Source: Hymenobacter aranciens (GTDB taxonomy: Bacteria > Bacteroidota > Bacteroidia > Cytophagales > Hymenobacteraceae). Taken from it: a stretch of 64,000 bases of DNA. The position numbers were made by a program, and so were the translations under genes. This document shows positions 17,291-27,900 of the stretch, piece after piece. The stretch is from positions 310,001-374,000 of the forward strand of contig NZ_JAUQSY010000002.1 in NCBI RefSeq assembly GCF_030580865.1, read 5' to 3'. Under the pieces are notes generated by a model. That model worked only from the letters and a program-made list of their open reading frames with translations. It searched no databases and was not told the DNA's origin. Every line of letters starts with the position of its first letter. The stretch's first letter is position 1.

Positions 17291-19117
17291 TTAGGCGGGC
17301 AGCCAGCAGCGCACCTGATAGCCGCCGCCCGGCGCGGGCCCGGCCGCACAGCGCCCGCCCAGCGCCGCAGCCCGGGTGTGCATGTTGCGCAGGCCCCGCC
17401 CGCCCGGCCGCAGCGTCGCAGTGGGCGCCTGCCCGTCGTCGTGCAGCGTCAGCTGCAGCCCGTTGTTTTCCGGGGCCAGCGTGGCCTGCACCAGCGTGGC
17501 CCCGGCCGCGTGCTTCACCACGTTGTGCAGCGCCTCGCGGAAAATCAGCGTCAGCGCGTGCCGCGGGCCGGCCGGCAGCAGCCGCTCGGCCAGCCCCGGC
17601 GCCAGCGGCGTGAAGAGCAGGCTCAGCTCGTGGGGCGAGAGCGACTCGTGGGCCTGCTCGCGCAACTGCTGCACCAGTTCGCCCACGGGCGCCGGCGCGG
17701 CGGCGGCCGGCCCCTGGTCGAGGTCGCGTAGCACGTCGCCCAGGTGCTGGGCCGCCTGCTGGCTCGTGTGCCCCAGCCGCTGCAGCCGCGCCAGCAGCTG
17801 CGCCGGGGTGAAGACGTTTTCGCGCAGCAGACTGCTTTCCACCGCCAGCTGCGTCAGCAAAGGCCCCAGGTCGTCGTGCAGGTCGGCGGCCAGGCGGTGG
17901 CGCAGGGCCGCCTCGCGGGCTTTCTGGCGGCGCCGGTAGCCCAGCACGATGCCCCCCAGTAACAGGCTCGCTGCCAGCGCCCCGCCCGTACCCAGCAGCC
18001 GCGTGCGCGTGGCCCGCCGCTCGGCTTCCAGCGCCTGAATCAGCCGGTCCTTTTCCAGCCCCGCAATGCGCGCTTCCTGCCCTTTGCGGTCGAAGCGGGC
18101 CTGGGCGGTGGCCACGGCCGCCACCCGCTCGTGGGTAAGGAGGGTGTCGCGCAGGGTGGCGTAGCGGCTGAGCGTGTCGTAGGCGCCGGGGCGGTGCAGG
18201 GCGGCCAGGGCGTCGGCCTGCAGGCGTAAGGATTTGGCCAGGCTAGCCTGGTCGGACCAGGCGCGGGCGGCGCGGGCGGCCTGCCGGGTGTAGGGCAGCG
18301 CCAGGGCGGGCTGGTGCTGGTCGAGGGCCAGCTTGGCGAGGTGGCGCAGGGCCTCGGCCTCCAGGTCGGTGAGCTGGGCGGCGCGGGCCACCTGCACCGC
18401 CCGCAGCCAGTTCTGGCGGGCCGAGTCGGGCTGGTGCTGGGCCAGCTGCACGGCGCCCAGATGGGCGTAGTAGAGCCCTTCCATGTTGGGGGCGGGCTGC
18501 AGGCGCAGCAGCTCGGGCATGGGGCGCAGGGCCTGCCGGGCCAGGGCCGGCTGGCCCTGCAGCAGGTGGTAGTTGGCCAGGTTGGCAGCTACCAGCAGCT
18601 CGCCGCTCACGTAGCGGGGGCGGCAGGCGGCGTAGGCCTGCCGGGCCTTGGCGTAGTACGCCACGAAGGCCGGCGCATTGTGCAACTCATTGGCCACGTT
18701 GCCCAGGCCGATGTAGGCCCGGCCCACCATGATGGTATCGGACAGGCGCCGGCCCAGGCGCAGGGCCTGCTCGAAGGCCTGCTGGGCGGCCGTGATGTCG
18801 GTGGCATAAAACTCCACCGCCCCCAGAATGGACCAGGCGCGGGCCGCCCCCCAGTCGAAGCCCCGCCGCTGGGCCAGGCGCAGGGCCTGCCGGGCGTAAA
18901 GGCGGCTGCTGTCCTGCTGGCTGCTTAGGTACAAGGTACTGAAACGGAGCAGGTACTTCACCCGGGTGGTATCGGGCAGGCCGGGGCGGGCCAGGCGGGC
19001 GCGCAGCGAGTCGGGCCGCATGGGCACGGCGGGCATGCGCTCGGGGGGCGGCGAGCTTTGGGCGGGAGCCGCCAGCGACAACACGCTCAGCAACAGAAAC
19101 AGGAAGCAACGGCGCAC
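17291..19117 (-). CDS. TPR-containing membrane sensor histidine kinase (NarL/LiaS-type), copy A
   Basis: 608 residues from a GTG at 19115-19117, with signal peptide MRRCFLFLLLSVLSLAAPAQ. A periplasmic TPR-like helical region (about 50-330) is followed by a coiled segment, one membrane helix LLGTGGALAASLLLGGIVLGY near 365-385, and a HisKA_3-type dimerisation helix with the phospho-accepting His in AADLHDDLGPLL (near 410). The HATPase_c domain shows REALHNVVKHA (N box) and GGRGLRNMHTRAAALGG (G box). It would phosphorylate a LuxR-type response regulator; none is adjacent. Nearly identical to copy B over the last 200 residues. Confidence 0.9.
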   Translation of the reverse strand: MRRCFLFLLLSVLSLAAPAQSSPPPERMPAVPMRPDSLRARLARPGLPDTTRVKYLLRFSTLYLSSQQDSSRLYARQALRLAQRRGFDWGAARAWSILGAVEFYATDITAAQQAFEQALRLGRRLSDTIMVGRAYIGLGNVANELHNAPAFVAYYAKARQAYAACRPRYVSGELLVAANLANYHLLQGQPALARQALRPMPELLRLQPAPNMEGLYYAHLGAVQLAQHQPDSARQNWLRAVQVARAAQLTDLEAEALRHLAKLALDQHQPALALPYTRQAARAARAWSDQASLAKSLRLQADALAALHRPGAYDTLSRYATLRDTLLTHERVAAVATAQARFDRKGQEARIAGLEKDRLIQALEAERRATRTRLLGTGGALAASLLLGGIVLGYRRRQKAREAALRHRLAADLHDDLGPLLTQLAVESSLLRENVFTPAQLLARLQRLGHTSQQAAQHLGDVLRDLDQGPAAAAPAPVGELVQQLREQAHESLSPHELSLLFTPLAPGLAERLLPAGPRHALTLIFREALHNVVKHAAGATLVQATLAPENNGLQLTLHDDGQAPTATLRPGGRGLRNMHTRAAALGGRCAAGPAPGGGYQVRCWLPA

Positions 19118-19140
19118 GGCGGGTGGTTGAGAGAGGTCCG

Positions 19141-19148
19141 CAAATATA
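19141..19148 (-). promoter_or_regulatory. -7 octamer of histidine kinase copy A
   Basis: Minus-strand TATATTTG, 23 bp before the GTG start, in the 65-bp gap after copy B. Copy A therefore can be transcribed on its own. Confidence 0.55.
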
Positions 19149-19182
19149 ACCCGGCCCGGCCCCAGCCACCAGCCGCTGCGGG

Positions 19183-21000
19183 CTAGCTGGGCAGCCAGCA
19201 GCGCACCTGGTAGCCGCCGCCTGGCGCGGGCCCGGCTTCGCAGCGCCCGCCGAGGGCTTCGGCGCGGGTACGCATGTTGCGCAAACCCCGGCCCCCGGGG
19301 CGCAGGGTGTCGGCGGGTGCCTGCCCGTCATCGCGCAGCGTGAGGCGCAGGCCGTCGGTTTCGGCTTCCAGCGTGGCCTGCACCAGGGTAGCGCCGGCGG
19401 CGTGCTTGACCACATTGTGCAGGGCTTCGCGGAAGATGAGCGCCAGCGCGTGCCGCGTGACGGCCGGCAGCAGCCGCTCGGCCAACGCCGGCGCCAGCGG
19501 CGTGAACAGCAAACTCAGCTCGTGGGGCGAGAGCGACTCGTGGGCCTGCTCGCGCAGCTGCGCCACCAGTTCGCCCACGGGCGCGGGCGCGGCGGCGGCC
19601 GGCCCCTGGTCGAGGTCGCGCAGCACGTCGCCCAGGTGCTGGGCCGCCTGCTGGCTCGTGTGCCCCAGCCGCTGCAGCCGCGCCAGCAGCTGCTCGGGCG
19701 TGAAGACAGTTTCGCGCAGCAGCGAGCTTTCTACCGCCAGCTGCGTCAGCAAAGGCCCCAGGTCGTCGTGCAGGTCGGCCGCCAGCTGGTGGCGAAGCGC
19801 CGCCTCGCGGGCCTTCTGCTGGCGGCGGTAGCCCAGCACGATGCCGCCCAGCAGCAGGCTGGCCGCCAGCGCCCCGCCCGTGCCCAACAGCCGCGTGCGC
19901 GTGGCCCGACGCTCGGCCTCCAGCGCCTGGATGCGGCGGTCCTTTTCCAGCCCCGCGATGCGCGCCTCCTGGCCGGCCCGGTCGAAGCGGGCCTGGGCCG
20001 TCACCACGGCTTCGGCCCGCTGCCGGGCCAGGCTGCTGTCGTAGAGCACCAGGTAGCGGCGCAGCGTGGCGTAGGCCTCGGGCCGGCGCAGGCCGGCCAG
20101 GGCGTCGGCCTGCTGTTTCAGGGCGTCGGCCTGCTGCTGGGGGTCGCCCCGGTCGCGAAACAAGGTTTCGGCCAGCCGGGCCTGGCGCAGGGCGGCGGCG
20201 TAGTCGGCCCGGCGCAGGGCCAGCCCGGCCAGCTCCTGCCGCGATTCGGCTTCGGGGCTGGGGTCGTGGGTGGCGCGGGCTACGCGCACGGCCTCCTCAA
20301 AGGCCAGGGCCGCCGAATCGTACAGCTGGCTTTGTTTATACACCAGGCCCTGCTGCATCCGGTAGGCGGCCGGGTGCCGGGCCTGGGGCAGCTGGCGCAG
20401 CAGGGCCAGGGCCTGCCGCACCAGCCGCCGGGCCTGGGGCAGCGAGTCGCGGTCGAGGGCATTGTAGGCGCGGTTGCCCAGCACGGCCAGCTGGCCCTGG
20501 CGGCTGGGGGGGCGCTGGGCGGCGTAGGCCTGCTGGGCCTGCCGGAAGTAGCGCTCGGCCCCGGCGTAGTTGTTGAGGTCGCGGGCCACGTTGCCCTGGC
20601 CCATGTAGGCGGCCGCCACCATTTCGGGCCGGGCGGCCCGCCGGGCAGCCCACAGCAGCAGGGTGTAGGCGCGCTGGGCGGCCGGGTAGTCCGACGAATA
20701 GTAGTACACCGTTGCCGCATAGTTGAGGCCGTACACCAGCGCTTTGCCCTGCCCCCGGCGCCAGGCCAGGGCCACGGCCGACTCCGACAAGCTGCGGGCG
20801 CTGTCGAGGTTGGTGTTGATGTGGCGCAGGGCTTCGTCGATGAAGTAGTTGAGCCGCACCGTGTCGGCCGTGGGCGGCCGCACGACCCACACGCGCTGCG
20901 AATCGGGGTTGAGCAAGCCCGCCGGCAACCGGGCGGGGTGCTGCGCCCGCAGGCCGGCGGGTAGCAGCCAAAGCAGCAGGAGCACGACAAAACGTGGCAT
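19183..21000 (-). CDS. TPR-containing membrane sensor histidine kinase, copy B
   Basis: 605 residues from the ATG at 20998-21000 (MPRFVVLLLLWLLPAGLRAQ signal peptide). Same architecture as copy A: periplasmic TPR region, one membrane helix, a phospho-accepting His in AADLHDDLGPLL and an HATPase_c domain ending GGGYQVRCWLPS. From the helix before the membrane (QEARIAGLEKDR.IQALEAERRATRTRL) to the end the two proteins are almost the same, while the TPR sensor halves differ strongly. This suggests tandem duplication with divergence or exchange of the input domain, or gene conversion of the output half. Confidence 0.9.
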   Translation of the reverse strand: MPRFVVLLLLWLLPAGLRAQHPARLPAGLLNPDSQRVWVVRPPTADTVRLNYFIDEALRHINTNLDSARSLSESAVALAWRRGQGKALVYGLNYAATVYYYSSDYPAAQRAYTLLLWAARRAARPEMVAAAYMGQGNVARDLNNYAGAERYFRQAQQAYAAQRPPSRQGQLAVLGNRAYNALDRDSLPQARRLVRQALALLRQLPQARHPAAYRMQQGLVYKQSQLYDSAALAFEEAVRVARATHDPSPEAESRQELAGLALRRADYAAALRQARLAETLFRDRGDPQQQADALKQQADALAGLRRPEAYATLRRYLVLYDSSLARQRAEAVVTAQARFDRAGQEARIAGLEKDRRIQALEAERRATRTRLLGTGGALAASLLLGGIVLGYRRQQKAREAALRHQLAADLHDDLGPLLTQLAVESSLLRETVFTPEQLLARLQRLGHTSQQAAQHLGDVLRDLDQGPAAAAPAPVGELVAQLREQAHESLSPHELSLLFTPLAPALAERLLPAVTRHALALIFREALHNVVKHAAGATLVQATLEAETDGLRLTLRDDGQAPADTLRPGGRGLRNMRTRAEALGGRCEAGPAPGGGYQVRCWLPS

Positions 21001-21130
21001 TAGCACCGGGAAAAGTATGGATTGGGCCGGCAAGTTCGACAAGAAATGCCAACTCATCGGTATACTCCCCTACTCCAAAATGGCCTGACGGGCAAGCCTG
21101 CGCCACAATAAATCCAGCGGGCCTGTCACG

Positions 21131-21138
21131 TACCTTGG
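21131..21138 (+). promoter_or_regulatory. -7-like element abutting the lipoprotein start codon
   Basis: TACCTTGG (one mismatch to TAnnTTTG) is followed by only four bases and then the ATG at 21143, implying a leaderless transcript. Confidence 0.4.
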
Positions 21139-21142
21139 CCCC

Positions 21143-22336
21143 ATGAATGCGCCACTCCTCCCCTCACTTGCCAGCCGCCGCCGCCGGGGGCTGCGGCTGG
21201 CCCTGCTAGCCGGGCTGGCGGCGGCCGCCGGCTGCGAGCCGGCCGCCACCACCCGGCAGACGCCAACCGTGGCCCCCGCGCCCCCGGCGCCTCCCCAGCT
21301 GCCAACGCCCCCCGAGCTGCCCACCGCCGCCCAGCTCGGCTACCGCCGCTACGAAGGCACGGTGGATGGCCGCCCGGTGCTGGCCGAAATCAACCTGTGG
21401 CTGGAAGAAAACGTGTACATTAAGGAGCAGTGGTATCCGACGCCGAAGTTCAGCGGCTACTTCTACTACCGCGCCACGGGCGAAACCGGCACGCTGGGCG
21501 AGGCCCACACCTTCCCGCCCGCGCAGACGCTGGAAACCTGGCACTCCGCGATAGTAGGGCAGTACTACGAACGCATTGCCGTGCTCTGCGCCGACCAGCC
21601 GCCCGGCGGGCCGCTGCTCAGTGGCTGGTGCCGCCAGCCCGGCCAGCGGCGGTGGCTGCCGGTGCGCCTGCACGAAAGCTACACCGACGGCGTGCGCTAT
21701 GAAATCCTGCGCGAGGAAAGCGACACCGGCGACGGGCGGGACGACGCGCCTGCCACGGGGCGGGTATCCCGGGATTACCTTCACCTGCTCGGGCCCGACA
21801 CGCTGCGGCCCGCCCGGGCCCGGCTGCAATGCCCGCCCCCCGCCGCCCGGCAGCGGGCCTGCCAGCGGCTGCTGGCCCACATCGGCGAGTTAAACACCGA
21901 CGAGGAATCCCTCGACGTGACCCTCAACGAGGCCGAGCTGCTGGCCTGCACGGTCTTCTGGATAAAGGAGTCGGGGCCGCGCTACTACATTCAAAGCGCC
22001 TACCGCCGGCTCTACGACCTGCGCAGCGGCCGCGAGCTGCGTCTGCTGGACCAGCTGCGGCCCGGCGGCCGGCGCCAATTGCAGGAGCTGCTCACGCGCC
22101 GGGCGCTGGCCGACACCGCCTACGCCCGCCACCGCGACCACTGGCGGCACGGCCCGCTGCTGGCGCTGCCCAACGAGGGCTTCGAGCTGACGCCGCAAGG
22201 CTGGACGGCGTGCTACGGGGACCCAACGCCGGAAGACAGCTACGGCTACGGCCGCGAGCTGACCTGGGCCGAGGTGGGCCCGCTGCTGCGCCCGGGCAGC
22301 CCGCTCCAGCGCCTGCTGCGGGTGCGGGGGCTGTAG
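21143..22336 (+). CDS. Lipoprotein with DUF3298/RsiV-like C-terminal region
   Basis: 397 residues from the ATG at 21143. Twin basic N terminus (SRRRRGLRLALLAGLAAAAGC) ends in a lipobox with Cys near residue 31, then a Pro-rich linker of about 30 residues. The C-terminal half has the order seen in DUF3298/RsiV-type domains: YYIQSAYRRLYDLRSGRELRLLDQL, then a helix, then LPNEGFELTPQGWTACYGDP and a final LTWAEVGPLLRPGSPLQRLL. A role in the envelope is likely; the ligand is unknown. It sits between the kinases and the NHL protein without operon overlap. Confidence 0.65.
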   Translation: MNAPLLPSLASRRRRGLRLALLAGLAAAAGCEPAATTRQTPTVAPAPPAPPQLPTPPELPTAAQLGYRRYEGTVDGRPVLAEINLWLEENVYIKEQWYPTPKFSGYFYYRATGETGTLGEAHTFPPAQTLETWHSAIVGQYYERIAVLCADQPPGGPLLSGWCRQPGQRRWLPVRLHESYTDGVRYEILREESDTGDGRDDAPATGRVSRDYLHLLGPDTLRPARARLQCPPPAARQRACQRLLAHIGELNTDEESLDVTLNEAELLACTVFWIKESGPRYYIQSAYRRLYDLRSGRELRLLDQLRPGGRRQLQELLTRRALADTAYARHRDHWRHGPLLALPNEGFELTPQGWTACYGDPTPEDSYGYGRELTWAEVGPLLRPGSPLQRLLRVRGL

Positions 22337-22355
22337 GCGGCCACCGGCGGCACAG

Positions 22356-23469
22356 CTACCGGATAACCCGGATGGTGTGGTTGCCATATTCGGCCACGTA
22401 CACCGTGCCCGCCGCGTCCACGGCCACACTATAGGGCATGAAGAAGCGGGCCTTCTTTCCCTGGCCATCCACCCAGCCCAGGTCGCCCGCCGCCCCGGCC
22501 AGCGTAGTTACCACCCCGGCGGGAGTTATTTTGCGGATGGTGTAGTTGTCCGGTTCTGCCACGTATACCGTGCCCGCCGCGGTCACGGCCACGCCCAGGG
22601 GGTTGTTGAAGCGGGCCGCCGCGCCCGCGCCATCGGCACTGCCATGCTCATCGGCCGAACCCGCCAGCGTGCTCACCACCCCGGCGGCCGTGATTTTGCG
22701 GATAGTGTGGTTATCCGAGTCACTCACGTACAGGGTGCCCGCCGCATCCATGGCCACGCCGTAAGGGCGGTAGAAACGGGCGGCCGCGCCCACGCCGTCG
22801 GCGCTGCCGGGCTCACCGGCCGAACCCGCCAGGGTGCTCACTACCCCGGCGGGCGTAATCCTGCGGATGGTGTGGTTGTAGCAGTCGGCCACGTACACAG
22901 TGCCCGCCGCATCCACGGCCACACCAGTGGGGTGGTTGAAACGCACCACCGTGCCGGTGCCATCGACGCTGCCCTTGTAACGGACCGTACCCGCCAGGGT
23001 CGTCACCTCCCCCCGCCGCCGTGATTTTGCGGATGCTGTTGTTGTAGCTATCGGCCACGTACAGGGTACCCGTCGCGTCCACCGCCACGGCGGTCGGATT
23101 GTGAAAGCTGGCGGCGGCCCCGACACCGTCGGTACGGCCGATTCGGCCCGGTGCGCCCGCTTGGTTGTCCGACGCCCCGGCCAGGGAGCTCACCACGCCT
23201 GCCCGGGTGATTTTGCGGATGGCCTGGTTTTGCGAGTCGCACACGTACACCGTGCCCGCCGCGTCCACGGCCACCCCGGCGGGGCCGTTGAAGCGGGCGG
23301 CCGGGCCCGGGCCGTCAAAATAGGAGGCGTCGCCGGCCTTACCCGCCAGCGTGCTTACCTGCCCCCGGTTGGCGGGCACCCTGCCCGGCTGGGCACGAGC
23401 GCGAGGGGCCGCTAACAGCGCCAGCAGCACCAGCCAAAGATGGCAGGTCAGACGGAGGCAGACAGTCAT
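22356..23469 (-). pseudogene. Exported NHL-repeat protein interrupted by a frameshift in a G6 run
   Basis: The start is the ATG at 23467-23469 (MTVCLRLTCHLWLVLLALLAAPRARAQ signal peptide). About seven repeats of roughly 55 residues follow, each of the form TLAG..G...DG.G..ARF..P.GVAVDAAGTVYVAD..NHTIRKIT.AGVV, a beta-propeller of the NHL type. At the six-C run on the plus strand (23009-23014) the frame is lost: upstream reads KITAAGGGDD, but one G fewer would give KITAAGEVTTLAG and rejoin the remaining repeats, which run to the stop at 22356. So one gene is split into two open frames (23469 to 22813; 23126 to 22356). Phase-variable tract, true pseudogene or sequencing error. Confidence 0.8.
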
Positions 23470-23640
23470 CAGTGCCAGGAAGTTTGACCGGAGCGCACGA
23501 CTCCGGCCAGCCGGGCAAAGGTACGACGCCGCGCCAGGCTACCGCCGCGCCGGCCCCTCCCCGGCTGCCCCCTTGGGCATTCTGCGGCCCAGCTACTACA
23601 TTTAGGCGCGCTTTGCCAGTGAGGCGCCTACCCCCATCTT

Positions 23641-24906
23641 ATGGAAGACCTGCCTCCCCCCTCCGCCGACTCCCTGCTGCCGGGCACGCCCGAGGCGCGG
23701 GCCGCCTACATCAAAGAAGCCCAGACCAAGCGCGACCTCAACGCCCTGGCGCGCCTGTTTGAGGCCGAGCTGCTGGCGCAGCCGGCCTTTGCCGAGGCCA
23801 TGACGCCGTACTTCGCCCAAAGCCCGCCGCTCGTGGCCCGCATGTACGCCAACGCCAAGGCCGCCGCTTACATCAAAGGCCCCATGCTGCTGAAGCATAC
23901 CGGCGCGCGCTTCGTGGAGCTGCGCGAGGCGGCGGCCCACGACCTGTGGGAGATTCAGCAGAAGAAGCTGTTTGACCTGCAGTGCCGCTGGCGGGCCGAG
24001 CAACTCACGCTGCCCGGCGTGCGCCACACCGAGGAGTTCCGGCAGTGGGAGAAGTACATTGAGCACTGCCCGTGGCTGCCGCCCATCACGGCCGACGAGG
24101 TGGCCCTGTACGAGGATTACCTGCGCTCCGACGCCTACGAGCCCAGCCGCAACTGGGCGTGGCAGGACTACGACACCTTCCGGCGGGCCGCCGAAGGCGA
24201 CGAGGAAGGCCCGGACGACGACGACCACAACGAGGACGAGGCCGACGACGGCTACGAAGCGGCCGAGACCCGGGCCCGCCGCACCCTGCCGGCGTGGTAC
24301 CGCTACCACGACGCGGCCACCGGCGCGGGCTCGCTGCTGGCTCTGCCCGACGTGCGCGGCGAGAAGGAAGCGTACTACATCGGCCTCACCGAAGCCGACA
24401 AAGCCGAGAAGCTGGCCGCCCAGCGCGCCCGCGGCGATATGGCCGCCAGCCTGCCGTGGCACCCGTTTATCATGGGCAAGGAGCGCCGGTATTTCCAGCA
24501 GTTTGAAGACCCCGCTGAGCTGCCGCGCCTGCTGCGCTGGTACGATGCCGAGCGCGCCGACTGGCGCCGCCGCAACGGCTACCTCTACGAGGCCACCCAC
24601 TGGATAGAGCGCGCCCTGGAAAGCCAGACAGCGCCGTGGCCCATCGCCGCCCACGCCGACTGGCGGCAGGCGGTGATAGCCGCCGGCATGCGGGCCTGGG
24701 GGCACCAGCTGGCCGAGGTGCTGGCCGAGGTGTGGCAGGAGCAGGAACAAAGCCGGGCGCTGGGCCTGCCCGTCACGGGCCCCAGGGTGTACGGCGACCG
24801 CCAGCCGTTCGAGGAGCTGGACTGGGCCGAGGAAGAAACCTACCAGCCCAAGTTTATCCTGCGCGGCCGCGAGCTGGCCGGCGAGCCGCGCGACTTCAAC
24901 TTCTGA
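23641..24906 (+). CDS. Unrecognised acidic cytoplasmic protein
   Basis: 421 residues from the ATG at 23641. No signal peptide or membrane helix. Helix-rich N-terminal third (AYIKEAQTKRDLNALARLFEAELL), many Trp and Tyr, and a very acidic linker DEEGPDDDDHNEDEADD around residues 190-206. The C-terminal part has WIERALES and a helical WGHQLAEVLAEVWQEQEQ. I do not recognise the family. Codon use is like that of the neighbours. It converges with the first giant tail-fibre gene across a short hairpin. Confidence 0.7.
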   Translation: MEDLPPPSADSLLPGTPEARAAYIKEAQTKRDLNALARLFEAELLAQPAFAEAMTPYFAQSPPLVARMYANAKAAAYIKGPMLLKHTGARFVELREAAAHDLWEIQQKKLFDLQCRWRAEQLTLPGVRHTEEFRQWEKYIEHCPWLPPITADEVALYEDYLRSDAYEPSRNWAWQDYDTFRRAAEGDEEGPDDDDHNEDEADDGYEAAETRARRTLPAWYRYHDAATGAGSLLALPDVRGEKEAYYIGLTEADKAEKLAAQRARGDMAASLPWHPFIMGKERRYFQQFEDPAELPRLLRWYDAERADWRRRNGYLYEATHWIERALESQTAPWPIAAHADWRQAVIAAGMRAWGHQLAEVLAEVWQEQEQSRALGLPVTGPRVYGDRQPFEELDWAEEETYQPKFILRGRELAGEPRDFNF

Positions 24907-24910
24907 CCGG

Positions 24911-24936
24911 GCCGCCGGCACCTGGCGACCGGCGGC
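24911..24936. terminator. Hairpin between convergent genes
   Basis: An 8-bp stem GCCGCCGG/CCGGCGGC (24911-24918 with 24929-24936), followed by TTCTTCC on the plus strand. Confidence 0.6.
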
Positions 24937-24976
24937 TTCTTCCGTGGGCAAGGCCCCGCGCTGGCGCCGCCCTGAG

Positions 24977-27900
24977 CTACTTGCGCGCCGGCCCGCCGGC
25001 CTCCAGGGCCCGCAGCCGGGCCTCGAAGGCCTTGGTGGCCGCCGCCGCCTGGGCCTCGGCCGTGGCCACGCGGGCCTTGAGGGCGTCGTTCTCGGCCTTC
25101 AGCTCCTTCATGGCCTGAATGAAGAGGGGCGTGAGGGCGGCGTAGTTCACCATGTAGTGGCCGTCCTGCTGGCTCACGGCTTCGGGCAGCACCTGCTCCA
25201 CCTCCTGGGCCAGCACCCCGGCGGCGCGCTGGGCTTTCTGGCCCTTCTCCGCCTCGTTGGGCAGCAGGTTGAAGGCGTAAGTGTAGCCGCTCAGGGCGGT
25301 GAGCTTGCGCAGGCCGTCGGCAATGGGCGTGATGTCGTGCTTGGCCTTGGCATCCGACACCTGGAAGTACTGGCCGCTACCGTCGATACGGGCCTTCAGG
25401 GCGCCATTGTCGTACGCGGTGCCGCCGCCGTTGAAGCCGTCCTCGTCGAGGAACTTGACCAAGTCGTTGTCGCCGGGACTGTAGATGGCGGCGTATTCGC
25501 CGTTGGCCCAGAAGCCGCCCTCCTCATTCTCGTTGTTGCTGAGGTGCACCCCGCTGCTCCCCCCGTCGAACTGGTCGGCGACGCTCTGCGGGGTGGTGGC
25601 CCGGCGCAGGCGGTTGGCGGGGTTCTGGGTGCGCAGCTCGCCGCCGATGCTCACCGTGCCGCCGGCCAGCTCAAACTCGCCGGTAGTGGCCCCGTTGGTC
25701 GACAGGTACACGTTGCCGCTGGTGGTGTAGAGGCCCACGTGGTTGTTGGCGCTGAGGGTGGGGAAGCCGCGCTGCAGGCCGTGGCCGGTGTTGCCCAGCA
25801 CCAGGCCGCCGCCGGTGTTGGCCGCGGTGCCCACCACAATGCGGGCCGAGCCATCGGCCGAGCGCACGTCCAGCTTCTGGGTGGGCGTGTTGGTGCCCAC
25901 GCCCACGTTGCCCGCCACCAGGCCGTTGCCGGTGATGCGGAAGGAAGCGGCCTGGTTGGTGGCGCTCTGGTTTTCGATGAAGTCGAGGCCGCTGGGCAGC
26001 GGGTACGAGGCAAAGGAGCCGTCGTTGTTCACGGCCACGGTGCGCGGCGGCGCGGGCGGGCCAAAGGCCTGCAGGGTGTTGCCCCCGTTGTTGATGACGT
26101 AGGCCGTGGGGCCGCTGGCCGCCACCAGGTAAGGCTGGCTGCCGGTGGTTACGATGCCGAGCGACACCGGCGCGGCCGGGTCGGTCACGTCGAAGGTTTG
26201 CAGGGTGTTGCTGCTGCGGTTCACCACGTAGGCGCGGGTGCCGCTCACGGCCACGCCGTGGGGCTGGCCGCCGGTGGGCCGGGTGGCCAGCAGCACCGGC
26301 GCCGCCGGGTTGCTCACGTCGAAGGTCTGGAAGGTGTTGGCGTTGTAGTTCACCACGTACACCGTGGTGCCGCTCACGGCCACGTTGAGGCTGGCGGTGC
26401 CGGTGGCCACGCTGCCCTGCAGCACCGGCGCGGCCGGGTTAGCGGCATTGAATACCTGGAGCAGGTTGGCATAGCCGGTCACGTACACCGTGGTGCCGCT
26501 CACGGCCACGCTGTAGGGGGTGTTGGCCGTGGCCACGGTACCCACCAGCACCGGGGCGGCAGGCGTGGCCACGTCAAACACCTGCAGGCTGTTGCTGGCG
26601 TTGTTCACCACGTACACCCTGGTGCCGCTCACGGCCAGGCTGATGGGGGCATTGGCGGTGGCCGCGCTGCCGAGCAGGGCCGGGGCGGCCGGGTTGCTCA
26701 CGTCAAACACCTGCAGGGTGCGGCTGGTCTGGTTCACCACGTAGGCCGTGGTGCCGCTCACCACCACGTTGAAGGGCAGCACATCGGTGGCCACGCTGCC
26801 GAGCAGGGTCATGGCCGTGGGGTTGCTCACGTCGAACAGCTGCAGGGTATTGGCGCCCCCCACCACGTAGGCCGTGGTGCCGCTCACGGTGAGGCCCAGC
26901 GGGCCGGTGGCCGTGGCAATGGTGCCGCTGGCCACGTTGGCGCCGCCGGGGGTGGCGGTGTACACGGGCGGGCTCACGCTCAGGGTGCCGTCGGGCAGCA
27001 CCACGGGCAGGCGGGTATCGTTGCCGGCCAGGGTGCGGATGCGCGCGTTGCCGTTCACGTCGAGGGCGGTGCTGGGGGTGGTGGTGCCGATGCCGACGCG
27101 GGGGCTGTTGAGGGCGTTTTCAATCGTCAGCACGTGGATGTTGCCCGTGCCGGGGGCCGTGCTGCCGGTGGGCGAAGAGCTGCTGTTGAGGTAGAAGTCG
27201 AGGGAGTTGCCGCCGCCCGAGGCGGGGCTGACGCTGTGCCGCGAGCGCACGAAGTGGCGCAGGCCCACCCCGCGCCAGCTAAAGGCCAGCGCCACGGGGT
27301 CGTTCGTGCCGTTGCTCTCGGCCCCGCCCTGGATTTCGAGCTTGGCCGCCGGGGCGGCGCTGCCGCCCAGGCCCACCCGGCTGGCCGGATTGGTGGGGAA
27401 GAGGCTGGTGCCGCTCTGCGTCCATTGCGCGTCCTGGAAGGCCACGCTGCCGTTGGCCTGCTGGGTGAGCACCTGCCCGGCCACGCCCGCCACCGCCGGC
27501 AGGGCGTAGCTGCCGGGGCTGGCCTGCCCGAAGCGCACGTTGGGCGTGGTATTGCTGGGGCTGTTGGTCACGCCGCTGGTGGTAGTCAGCAGCGCGCAAC
27601 CGGCGTCGTTGGCTTTAGCCAGGGTCCGGACGCCCTGGTAGCTGGCGGGAGTGTAGAGGCCGAGGTCGTCGGAGATGGCCGCCGTATTGTCGAAGCAGGT
27701 TTCGATGACCAGGTTGCTCGTGCCGTCCCACACGAAGGGCGTGCTGAAGGGGTGCGTGTTCCAGCCCGGCACGGTCGTCACGGGGCCCGTAAACACCGTG
27801 CTGGTGGCCAGCATGGCCCCGGTGGCGGTGGTGGCCGTGGTGTGGCCCACCTTGATGGTGAAGTTCGGGAAGGGCAGCGTGGAGTTTTTCACGGCCACGA

